From positions 2,356,001 to 2,420,000 of the forward strand of contig NZ_CP090177.1 of assembly GCF_042214795.1 (NCBI RefSeq): 64,000 bases of DNA, given 5' to 3'. The notes under the pieces are model-generated. The model ran no database searches, was not told the origin of the DNA, and was given only the letters and a program-made list of their open reading frames with translations. Position 1 is the first letter of the stretch. Every line of letters begins with the position of its first letter. The stretch is from Arcobacter iocasae (GTDB lineage Bacteria > Campylobacterota > Campylobacteria > Campylobacterales > Arcobacteraceae). A program made the position numbers and the translations under genes. Positions 52,434 to 61,000 of this stretch are shown here, piece after piece.

Positions 52434-53303
52434 ATGTTTGATAAAAGAAAAGCGAAAGAACTTGTTTTAGGGGCTTTAATTGCTGATTCTTACTGTTTGG
52501 GTTCTCATTGGATATATGATGAGAAAGAACTTAAAAATTTACAAATTAATTGGGAAGATTTAAATAATGCTTGTTCAATTTGGCATAAAGGTAAAAAAGC
52601 AGGAGAATTCACACATTATGGAGATCAGCTTTACTTTTTATATGAATTTGTAAGTGAAAATGAGGATTTTGATTTAGAAAAATATGTCCATTTTTGGAAA
52701 GAGAAAATGGAAAAATATGATGGTTATATTGATGGGGCAACAAGAGTTACTTTAGAAAATATTAATGCAAATAAATCTATTCCTTGTGGTTCAGAGTCTA
52801 CTGATATCTCAGTTATAGGAAGAATCGCACCTTTATTACTTATTAGTAAAACTAAAAATCAATTTCTTCAAAATGTTGAAAATTTTGTTAAAGCAACACA
52901 TGATTCTGCAATAGTTGTAGAGGGTGCTAAGTTTTTTGCAAAAGTTTTACTTGATGTATTAGAAGATATTGAGATGATGGAATCAATAAAAGAAAGAAAA
53001 GATGAATTTTCAACTGCTATTCAAAAATATGTTAAGGATGGATTTTCATCTATTGATGATGAAACCTTTGATGCAATAAGAAAATTTGGTCCAGCTTGTG
53101 GCATAGATGAAGCATTTAGTGGAGTTATTCATCTTTTAGGTAAATATACAAACTTTAAAGAAGCTTTAATTAAAAATGCTCAAGCAGGTGGTGATAATTC
53201 AGCTCGTGCTATGATTGTCTCAATGTTTTTTATAGCTAGATATGGATTAAAAGTAATACCAAAAAATCTTACTAAAATAAAAGTACAAATAGATATTTCT
53301 TAA
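52434..53303 (+). CDS. ADP-ribosylglycohydrolase-fold protein with altered metal site
   Basis: 289 residues. The all-helical ADP-ribosylglycohydrolase (DraG/J1-crystallin) fold is indicated by LVLGALIADSYCLGSHWIYD at the start, the central AATHDSAIV-type segment VKATHDSAIVVEGA, and GGDNSARAMIVSMFFIARYG at the end. The two-metal ligands of active members (TDDT early, GGDxDT late) read HYGDQ and GGDNSA, so most acidic ligands are lost. It may bind ADP-ribose or another ligand without classical hydrolysis. Confidence 0.8.
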   Translation: MFDKRKAKELVLGALIADSYCLGSHWIYDEKELKNLQINWEDLNNACSIWHKGKKAGEFTHYGDQLYFLYEFVSENEDFDLEKYVHFWKEKMEKYDGYIDGATRVTLENINANKSIPCGSESTDISVIGRIAPLLLISKTKNQFLQNVENFVKATHDSAIVVEGAKFFAKVLLDVLEDIEMMESIKERKDEFSTAIQKYVKDGFSSIDDETFDAIRKFGPACGIDEAFSGVIHLLGKYTNFKEALIKNAQAGGDNSARAMIVSMFFIARYGLKVIPKNLTKIKVQIDIS

Positions 53304-53314
53304 AATATCTATTT
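53287..53314. terminator. Bidirectional terminator
   Basis: AAATAGATATTT pairs perfectly with AAATATCTATTT around CTTA. It contains the stop of the glycohydrolase-like gene and reaches the stop of the convergent DsbA-like gene. Confidence 0.65.
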
Positions 53315-53936
53315 AGAAATAAATATTTGAACTCAAGTTTTCTATATGTTTCAAAATATTATTTACATTGTTATATTCGATATTTATAGGATATAACTCT
53401 TTTTTGTACTGTAAAATTAGAGATGGGAAATTGAAAACTTTTAGTTCTCTTCTTTTTTCTAACTCTTTTTGAAATAACTGTTCTATTCTTTGGCTTTTTA
53501 AATCATTTGAAAATTTTTCTACATCTATTTCTAACTCTTTAGCAAGAGAAATTAAAGTCTCTTCATCACTTGGGTTTTTTGCTTCAAGATAATATGCTTT
53601 TTGAATTGCATTTATCATTTCATCTTCCATATTTTGTTCTTTTGCACAAAGTACAGCTTTACATGCAAGATAAGTTGATCTTCTTGGTTTACAAAGTCTC
53701 CAAAAATCATGATTAAACTTTGCCCCTGTAAATTTTTCAATGTCATACCAAACTGCTTGTATTTTTTCTTGCATCTCTTTTGGCATTATTTCATCTGTAT
53801 CTTTTGCTAAACCACCTAATATAGTTATTACCTCAATATTATTTGGTAACTTCTTTTTTAGGTTATCGAAATCTTTTTTAAAAGCATAACACCAAGAACA
53901 CATAGGGTCATGGATATAGTATAGTTTATTTTTCAT
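53313..53936 (-). CDS. DsbA/FrnE-like thioredoxin-fold protein
   Basis: 207 residues without a signal peptide, so cytoplasmic. The redox motif is CSWC (C13-C16) in YYIHDPMCSWCYAF. The inserted helical domain and a late conserved FPSLILQYKKELYPI (cis-Pro region) match the DsbA family, FrnE/polyketide-isomerase-like branch. It could be a disulfide isomerase or a glutathione-dependent enzyme. Confidence 0.85.
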   Translation of the reverse strand: MKNKLYYIHDPMCSWCYAFKKDFDNLKKKLPNNIEVITILGGLAKDTDEIMPKEMQEKIQAVWYDIEKFTGAKFNHDFWRLCKPRRSTYLACKAVLCAKEQNMEDEMINAIQKAYYLEAKNPSDEETLISLAKELEIDVEKFSNDLKSQRIEQLFQKELEKRRELKVFNFPSLILQYKKELYPINIEYNNVNNILKHIENLSSNIYF

Positions 53937-54039
53937 AATTCTATTTTACTCTTTATATCTTAAAAAAACAGAAATTATAAAATTAAGTAAGATAAAATAA
54001 AATACTAATATAATACTATTTTAAACAGGAGTTATTATT

Positions 54040-54483
54040 ATGAAAGACCTTGTAGATGCGTTAAATAAAGACAAACACTATACAGAGATTGTACTTGCTG
54101 GGGGATTATTTCTTGTAGCATTATATTACAATATGCTTATGGATTTTATTATTTATATGTTATATTTTGTAATATTCTTAGAGATAACAAGAACAGTAAT
54201 AAACTATATTAGAGAAAAAACTGTTGTTCTTTCAATAATTGTTGATGCTTTTATTATACTTACTTTAAGAGAGTTAATTGTAAATGTTGTAAAAATCAAT
54301 AATGAAAATTTAAATTCCCTTGATGACCTTTTGACAAGTGTTTTAAACTGGAACATTTTTATAATAGCAGGAGTAATTTTGTTTTTACTTATAGTGAGAT
54401 ATTTATCTGTAAAAACTTCTGAAACTTATATGTTAGGTAAAAAGAAAGAACAAGATTATATAAAAAACAATGAATTATCATGA
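54040..54483 (+). CDS. PsiE-family membrane protein
   Basis: 147 residues with four membrane helices (about 15-35, 38-58, 68-85, 105-125). EITRTVINYIREKTVVLSIIVDAFIILTLREL is the PsiE core. The E. coli member is phosphate-starvation-inducible but of unknown function. The gene overlaps the next radical SAM gene by 14 bases. Confidence 0.85.
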   Translation: MKDLVDALNKDKHYTEIVLAGGLFLVALYYNMLMDFIIYMLYFVIFLEITRTVINYIREKTVVLSIIVDAFIILTLRELIVNVVKINNENLNSLDDLLTSVLNWNIFIIAGVILFLLIVRYLSVKTSETYMLGKKKEQDYIKNNELS

Positions 54484-55354
54484 ACCACTATATAGGCCAC
54501 CAGCTGAAGCTAACTCTTTAATCTTACAAATTACATTGGGCTGTAGTTACAATAAATGTAGCTTTTGCTCGATGTATGAAACAAAAAAATTTGAAATCAA
54601 AAGTATAGAAAAAATCACAAAAGAAATCGATGAGTTTTCTATATATAAAGATGTAAGAAGAGTGTTTTTAGCTGATGGCGATGCCTTATCTTGTGATACA
54701 AACTTTTTAGTGCAAATTTTACAATATCTTAAAAAATCTTTTCCAAAACTACAAAGGGTATCTTCATATGCCAGTCCATACAATCTTTTAGAAAAGACTC
54801 AAGAAGAGCTGAATTTGCTAAGAGAAAATGGTTTGAGTTTAGTCTATTATGGAATAGAAAGTGGAAATCAAGATTTACTAAAATATATAAATAAACCAAT
54901 GAAACCAAATAAAATGGTTGAGGGCATAAATAAAGCCCATTATGCAAATATGAAAATATCTGCCACCATAATACTAGGACTTGGTGGAAAGAAATTATCT
55001 ATACAACATATAGAAGATACTGCAAAGTTAGTAAATGAGTGCGAACATATAAATTATCTATCAACTTTACAACTAGGTGTAAGTGATTCAAAGAAAGATG
55101 CTTTTTTCAAAAGATTTGAAGATAAAAATCAAGAATTTATTTTCTGTACTGATAAAGATATTTTAGAAGAGCAAAAAAGACTTATAAGACTAATTAATCC
55201 AAAAAGTCCAATAATATTTAGGTCAAATCACGCTTCAAATGCTTTAGCATTAAAAGGAACACTTCCAAAAGATAGGGATGTTTTATTAGAGATTTTAGAC
55301 AAAGCTATAGAAGATAACTCTATGCTTCGTCCAAAGTTTTTACGAGGTTTTTAA
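54470..55354 (+). CDS. Radical SAM protein (YgiQ/HemN-unlike small family)
   Basis: 294 residues. The cluster motif is C25-x4-C30-x2-C33 in LGCSYNKCSFCSMYETKKF; the longer first spacing is seen in a known group of radical SAM proteins that includes Elp3-like members. DGDALSCDTNFLVQILQYLKK, SLVYYGIESGNQDLLKYINK and ATIILGLGGK are typical barrel segments. The reaction is unknown. Translation is coupled to the PsiE gene. Confidence 0.88.
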   Translation: MNYHEPLYRPPAEANSLILQITLGCSYNKCSFCSMYETKKFEIKSIEKITKEIDEFSIYKDVRRVFLADGDALSCDTNFLVQILQYLKKSFPKLQRVSSYASPYNLLEKTQEELNLLRENGLSLVYYGIESGNQDLLKYINKPMKPNKMVEGINKAHYANMKISATIILGLGGKKLSIQHIEDTAKLVNECEHINYLSTLQLGVSDSKKDAFFKRFEDKNQEFIFCTDKDILEEQKRLIRLINPKSPIIFRSNHASNALALKGTLPKDRDVLLEILDKAIEDNSMLRPKFLRGF

Positions 55355-55361
55355 AACCTTG

Positions 55362-55550
55362 TTATTTTTTAGATTTTTTCTTAGACTTCTTTTTTGAGTC
55401 TTTTTTCTTAGCTTTTAGAGCTTTTTTTGCTTTCTTTTTTTTATCTAGTTTTTTCTTTTTGATAACTTTCTTTTTCTCTTTTTTAAGTGCTTTTTTCTTA
55501 GCAGCTTTTTTAGCTTTTAATTTTTTCTCTTCTTCTTTTTTCTTTGCCAT
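55362..55550 (-). CDS. Extremely lysine-rich small protein
   Basis: 62 residues, of which 38 are lysine (61%), with Ala, Leu, Glu and Ser making up most of the rest. AAGGAG 8 bases before the ATG supports real translation. The composition resembles the tails of bacterial histone-H1-like proteins, so binding to DNA or RNA is plausible. No fold is expected. It converges on the radical SAM gene. Confidence 0.6.
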   Translation of the reverse strand: MAKKKEEEKKLKAKKAAKKKALKKEKKKVIKKKKLDKKKKAKKALKAKKKDSKKKSKKKSKK

Positions 55551-55710
55551 ATTATGACTCCTTATATAAAATATAGAGAATAGTACTGTTTTATATTAAT
55601 AATGTCAATAAAATATTATTAAATAAATAAAAAAATATCAAATTGTAATATTTTTAAATCTTATAAATAGTATATATTAAAATACTTTCATAAATCAGAG
55701 GAGTGTATTT

Positions 55711-56226
55711 ATGGAAAAATTAGCAATAGAGATAATAAACTCAAAGATATATACAATACGCTGTGAAAGGGTTATGTTGGATAGTGACTTGGCAAAACTT
55801 TATGAAGTTGAGACAAAAGTATTAAATCAAGCAGTAAAAAGAAATATTGAAAGGTTTCCAAGTGACTTTTTATTTAAATTGTCAGAAAAAGAGTTAGAAA
55901 ATTTGCGGTCACAATTTGTGACCACAAACTTTTCAAAAACAAGAACAACTCCAAATGCTTTTACTGAGCAAGGTGTTTATATGTTAGCAACAGTTTTAAA
56001 AAGTAAAGTTGCAGTAGATATTAATATACAAATTATGAGAACTTTTACAGCACTTCGAAGATATGCCTTGACCTATGATGAACTTGCAAAAAAAATAGAA
56101 CAAATAGAATCGAGGGTAATTGAAGGTGAGAAGACTGATAGTAGGATAATTGAGGTTTTGAATGAGTTGATGAGTTGTGAGGATGATAATGGGGATAGGA
56201 AGATTGGGTTTGTTAATAATCACTAA
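55711..56226 (+). CDS. ORF6N-domain DNA-binding protein
   Basis: 171 residues. The ORF6N domain occupies about residues 8-110: IYTIRCERVMLDSDLAKLYEVETKVLNQAVKRNIERFPSDFLFKLSEKE, then AFTEQGVYMLATVLKSKVAVDINIQIMRTF. A coiled-coil tail follows. ORF6N proteins are mostly known from phages and mobile elements as antirepressors or regulators, but free copies are common in this phylum. It starts an accessory stretch followed by repeats and an IS110 element. Confidence 0.9.
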   Translation: MEKLAIEIINSKIYTIRCERVMLDSDLAKLYEVETKVLNQAVKRNIERFPSDFLFKLSEKELENLRSQFVTTNFSKTRTTPNAFTEQGVYMLATVLKSKVAVDINIQIMRTFTALRRYALTYDELAKKIEQIESRVIEGEKTDSRIIEVLNELMSCEDDNGDRKIGFVNNH

Positions 56227-56671
56227 TTATAAAATAATTAGTTTGTATTCTCTTGAAGAGGTAAACCTCTCCGCTTCTCTTACTTTGTTTGGACAAAGTA
56301 AGCAAAACCACCAACGGCTGCGAAGCCCTTTGGGTTTCTTCACTTATTGTTTTATCTTTTCTGTCTTGCAAGACTCATAAATAAATGTGCATTTAGCATA
56401 TTTATTTATTCAAACAGTTGCAAGCCTTTTCCAAAAAGATAAAACAAACGCTCAGCTTCTGTAGATGTTGGAATAAAAGGTGGGATAAGGACATTTACAT
56501 TTTTGATTGTCTTTTGTTTTAACTTCTTCTTGCTCTAACTAATATATGACTATACAAAAAAAGAAACAACACAAGGGATTTCTTTCTACATCTGCAGGAG
56601 AAAAATAATAAATGAGGGAAGCTTTGCCTCCGAAGTTGCCACCTTAAAAACCAATAAAAATATTAGAATTT
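56227..56671. other. Structured non-coding region between the ORF6N gene and IS110
   Basis: 445 bases without a convincing gene. After the double-hairpin repeat (56250-56319) comes GAAGCCC-TTT-GGGTTTC, then an imperfect palindrome of about 100 bases (56348-56446): TGTTTTATCTTTT, CTTGCAA and ATAAATAAAT on the left, matched by ATTTATTTAT, TTGCAAG and AAAAGATAAAACA on the right. TCTGTAGATGT (near 56457) and ACATCTGCAGG (near 56590) form a further wide inverted pair. Part of it may be the far end of the IS110 element. Confidence 0.55.
56250..56319 (-). repeat. Double-hairpin dispersed repeat, copy B (inverted)
   Basis: Relative to copies A and C this copy is reversed. The stem CTTACTTTG/CAAAGTAAG differs from CTTACTTTT/AAAAGTAAG of copy C by a compensating change on both sides, and the GAAGAGG/CCTCT stem is also kept. 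Beyond the stems it shares GCAAAA-CC-ACGGCT with copy C. Confidence 0.75.
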
Positions 56672-57655
56672 TCATAAATATCTTTTATATCTTTCTTCAT
56701 CATATTTTTCGTTATTTTTATAAATACTATGTGCGATTACTACTATTTTTCTCATAACTGCTATTTGTGCTACAGTGGTATGTTTACCATTCTCTTTTAA
56801 TCTATTATAAAACCTTTTTAATTCTTCATTATATTGTGTTGCATTTAGACTTGCCATAAATAATACACTTCTACATAGTTTTGAACCAGCTTTTGATATT
56901 CTTGTTTTACCTTTTATTGATGTTCCAGATGTTTTTTCTATTGGATCTAATCCTGCTAGGGATATTATCTCTTTTTGGTTTGCATTAGAATATTGTATAA
57001 AATGATGCAATAATACTATTGCTGATACTTCTCCTACACTTTTTATACTTTGTATATTAATAAATGCTTCTTGAAGTTTTTCATCTTTTGCTATTACTTT
57101 TTTTATTTCAAGCAGTATCTCTTTTTCTTTTTGTTCTAAAAGCTTTATCTCTTTTTTTATTCTTTGTATTAATTTACTTATACCATCTTTTGCAATTAAA
57201 GATTCCAAATGATTTTTATTTTGTGATTTTTGTTTAATTAAAAATTGATAGTAAGTTATTAACTCTTTTATCTCTTCTATTTCTTGTCTTATTACTGGTA
57301 CTTTAATTTGTTCTTTTGAGGCAGTTACTATCATTTGAGATAACATTCGGGCATCATTTACATCATTCTTATTTCTTTGTCCTATTGCTTTACTAAAATT
57401 TGAACTTTGTTTAGGATTTACAATAAAGCATTTAATATTTTTATTTGCTGCAAACTTTTTTATAACAGAAGAATAATTCCCTGTTGGTTCATAAACAAAT
57501 ACTAATTTATCGATATCTTTTTTATATTGTTTCTTTAACTTAGAATACAAACTTTTTAATGATTTTATATTATTCTCAATAACCAAATCTAAATCATTAT
57601 ATGGAACATACACATTGATTGTTGACTTACTAATATCTAATCCGATAGAATACAT
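56672..57655 (-). CDS. IS110-family transposase (bridge-RNA-type recombinase)
   Basis: 327 residues, apparently intact. The N-terminal RuvC-like DEDD domain shows GLDISKSTINVYV (first Asp), VFVYEPTGNYS (Glu) and RNKNDVNDARMLSQM (two Asp). A coiled coil follows (about 145-190). The C-terminal Transposase_20 domain shows IQSIKSVGEVSAIVLLHHF, then SLAGLDPIEKTSGTSIKGK and RISKAGSKLCRSVLFMA. IS110 recombinases use a structured RNA encoded in the non-coding end of the element to choose target and donor DNA. Inverted copies of a hairpin repeat flank it on both sides. Confidence 0.95.
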   Translation of the reverse strand: MYSIGLDISKSTINVYVPYNDLDLVIENNIKSLKSLYSKLKKQYKKDIDKLVFVYEPTGNYSSVIKKFAANKNIKCFIVNPKQSSNFSKAIGQRNKNDVNDARMLSQMIVTASKEQIKVPVIRQEIEEIKELITYYQFLIKQKSQNKNHLESLIAKDGISKLIQRIKKEIKLLEQKEKEILLEIKKVIAKDEKLQEAFINIQSIKSVGEVSAIVLLHHFIQYSNANQKEIISLAGLDPIEKTSGTSIKGKTRISKAGSKLCRSVLFMASLNATQYNEELKRFYNRLKENGKHTTVAQIAVMRKIVVIAHSIYKNNEKYDEERYKRYL

Positions 57656-57880
57656 ATCTGGAACCTTTATTTTAGAATAAAGAGTTCGTTAGGGTAGGAT
57701 TTCTCCTACCTGATTTGTCATACATATTTCGGACTCGTAAATTCGAACTAGATTATTACTGTTCTTGTTGCCACTCAAACTTTTAATATGACTATCTGAC
57801 TTCAAATCAAGATGATTATTTTTTAATCTCTTTCGCCGTAGTTCGATATATCATTTAACAAACTCCATGAAAATATATTA
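57656..57880 (-). ncRNA. Candidate IS110 bridge RNA
   Basis: The ~225 bases directly upstream of the recombinase start have no gene but are structured. GGTAGGA and TCCTACC (57693-57710) make a perfect 7-bp stem with a 4-base loop, and AGTTCG (57683-57688) pairs with CGAACT (57744-57749) around it. The position fits the left non-coding end, where IS110-group elements encode their bridge RNA. Its loops and ends cannot be assigned without comparing other copies. Confidence 0.45.
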
Positions 57881-57908
57881 TCTATATCTCCATTAATTTT
57901 ATTATACG

Positions 57909-57982
57909 AGCCGTAGTTGCTTTTGCTTACTTTTCGTCAACACAAAAGTAAGAAAGCGGAGAGGTTTACCTCTTCAAGAGAA
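57909..57982 (+). repeat. Double-hairpin dispersed repeat, copy C
   Basis: AGCCGTAGTTGC is followed by CTTACTTTT, nine bases and AAAAGTAAG (57926-57952), then GAGAGGTTTACCTCTTC. It lies just upstream of the large ATPase gene. It matches copy A closely in direct orientation and copy B in inverted orientation. Confidence 0.75.
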
Positions 57983-58096
57983 AATTATGTATGTAAATTA
58001 ATTAAAAATATAATATTATAGTAACTATTATATTGTTTTGTGACATGATATATGATGAAGAAAAGATATAATATTTTTTTATTTAAAAGGATTATT

Positions 58097-61000
58097 GTGC
58101 AAGAACAAATTATTGACTGTAAAAATATATTAGAAAATCTAACTCCAACAGATAATGTAAAAAATAATGGAGTTTATGAGTGCTCGTTAAAACATGGAAT
58201 TGATGAGCAAGATATAAAAAATATTGCATTGTCAGGAGCTTATGGTTCAGGGAAAAGTAGTATTCTTAAAACATTTGAAAAAAAATATAAAGATGATTAT
58301 TTTTTTTTAAATATTTCTCTTGCAGATTTTTCTGATTCAGAAAAAAACAATGAAAACACTGATGTAGAACGTAGTATATTACAAAAGATGTTTTATACAG
58401 TAAAAAACGAAGAGATACCATTTTCTCGATTCAAGAGAATAAAAGATATTACCTTTCAAGAGTTGCGAGATTATAGTCTATATATTTTTATCTTTATATT
58501 TTTCTTTTTTATTGCATACAAAAATAAAGATTTACCAGAGTATTTAGACTTTTTAAAGTTTGATATAGTGTATATAATTGGTTTTATAATTACATTTATT
58601 AGTATATTTCTTGCTCTCCCAAAAATAATAAGCTTATTAGGTGATATTGATTTGAAAAAAATTAATCTAAAGAGTGGTGAAGTTGATTTAGGGCAAAAAG
58701 ATGGTAGTTCAATATTAAATAAAAATCTTGATGAGATTATATATTTTTTTAAAGCAACAAATTACAATATTGTTATATTTGAAGATTTAGATAGATATGC
58801 TAAAAATATTGATATCTTTGTAAAGTTAAGAGAAATAAATTTAATTTTAAATAATTCAAAAGAAGTTGAACAAAGTGTAACTTTTATTTATGCAATAAAA
58901 GATGATAATTTTAAAGACGAAGAAAGAACAAAGTTTTTTGATTTAATTGTTCCTGTTATTCCTATTGTTGATTATTCTAATTCAAGTGAACAATTGAAAA
59001 TTATGATAAGAAAATATAAAAAGTATAGGGGATTAAAGGTAAATGTATTAAAAAATAATTTTATAAATGATATCTGCCTTTATATCGATAATATGCGGTT
59101 ACTAAAAAATATTTTTAATGAATTTATTATTTATAATGAAAAACTAGAATCAGATATTTTAGAAAAAGAAAAATTATTTAGTATGATTGTATATAAAAAT
59201 TTATATCCAGATGATTTTTCAAAGTTAAGTAATAAACAAGGCTTAGTATATGATGTATTATCAAAAAAGAATGAGATTATAAATAGTAAAATTACTTCTC
59301 TTGATGAAAAAATAAATTATATAAAAGAAAAATTAGATGAAATAGAGAATGAACAAATAAGTTCAATTAATGAATTAAAGAGCATATATATTTATCAAGT
59401 ATTAAAGAAATTAAATGCAATAGACAATAATAGAATAAGTGTTAACAATATTTTTATAAATATACCAGACTTAGAAGAAGAAAGTAATTTTAATATATTA
59501 AAAGAATCTTCTAATATAAAATGCGATAATTATTATGGAAATTCATTAGTTTTTGAAAATATAGAAAATGAGATTTGTGAGAAAAGTTATAATGAAAGAG
59601 AAGAGTTAATAAAAAATAAAAATAATGAATATACAAATACTAATAACAAAGAAATTGAATCTTTAGAAAATGAAAAACAATTGATTAAAACAAAAGAGTT
59701 AAAAGATTTAATTGAAGATACTAATGCTGTATTTGGGGATGAATTTAATGAAAAAGGTTTATTGATATTTTTAATCACAAATGGACATTTAGATGATACA
59801 TATAACTATTATATTTCACACTTTTATGATGAAAGTATTACTAAAGAAGATAGAGAGTTTATTTTATCTATTAGGGAAAGAAGATCAAAAGATTATACTT
59901 TTAAATTAGAAAAAGTTAGTGAAGTTATTAAACAAATACATCACTACGAGTATGATAAAAAAGAAGTATTAAACTATAGTTTGTTGGAATATTTAATAGA
60001 AAAAGAAAATATAAAGAATTTAAATCAAATAATAAAACAGATAAATCATAGAAAGGATTTAGAGTTTATAAAAGGTTATATTGATTTAAATTATAAAAAT
60101 ATTGATAAGTTTATAAATCAATTAATTAGTAAATGTACTTGGTTATGGGATGAAATAGAAAAATCTTCCCTTACAATTGAGAAAAAAGAAAAATACTTTG
60201 AGTTAATTTTAAAATATGGAAAAATTGAAAATATAAAGAATTTGAATATAACCTTAATGAGTGAGTACATTGGAAATATTAATAATTTTGCTGAATTTAG
60301 TAGTAATTTTGATATTAAAAAAATAAAAGATATTTTAATGATGTTAGAACCTGCATTTAAAAAAACATCACAACTTAAAGATAATATTGAGTTATTTGAG
60401 TTTATTTATGAAAATAATTTTTATGAAATTTCATATGAAATGATTGGAGGAATTCTAAAATATTTTAATAAAAATAAATTTGAGTTGGAAGATTTAAATA
60501 AAAAGAATTTAACAATTATAAAAAACTCTACTTGTACTAGTTTAATTATGGATATAGAAGAGAATATAGTCGTGTACATAGAAAATATTTTATTAAGTAT
60601 GGAAAAAATTAATGATGATGAAAACATATTTGTTGATTTACTTAATAATGAACATATATCAGATGACTTAAAAATTGAAATTATAAAAAGAGAAGAAACT
60701 TTAATATCTAATATTTCTGAGGTTACAAATCATGAATTATGGAAGAACTTATTTGAAGAAAATAAAATAAAAGCTGATTGGAATAATATTTTATACTATT
60801 ATCAACAGCATAAAGAGATAGGTGAAAGTTTAATAAAATATATTAATATAATTGAGAATGCAAAAGTTTTATCAAATGTAAGAATAAATAGTGAAACAAA
60901 ATTCATGGAAAATAGTAAATTCGATATTAGTTTAGTAGAAGAATTATTAAAAAATATTTTATTTACAAATGAAATAGAAATTAATTCATATAAACTACTA

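Larger units (their letters stand above)
56325..57908 (-). mobile_element. IS110-family insertion element (approximate limits)
   Basis: The transposase gene, the upstream candidate bridge RNA and a downstream non-coding end lie between inverted copies of the dispersed repeat, giving outer limits of about 1.58 kb. IS110 elements lack terminal inverted repeats and often no target duplication, so exact ends cannot be read here. Confidence 0.6.

Noticed and set aside
56177..56380. 67-codon open frame overlapping the ORF6N gene end
   Set aside because: It overlaps a real gene in another frame and then reads through the hairpin repeat; its hydrophobic look comes from AT-rich codons.
57721..57760. 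TTCGAA-type T-loop suggesting a tRNA near the IS110 gene
   Set aside because: No acceptor stem, anticodon arm or CCA end could be fitted; the segment pairs within the candidate bridge RNA instead.
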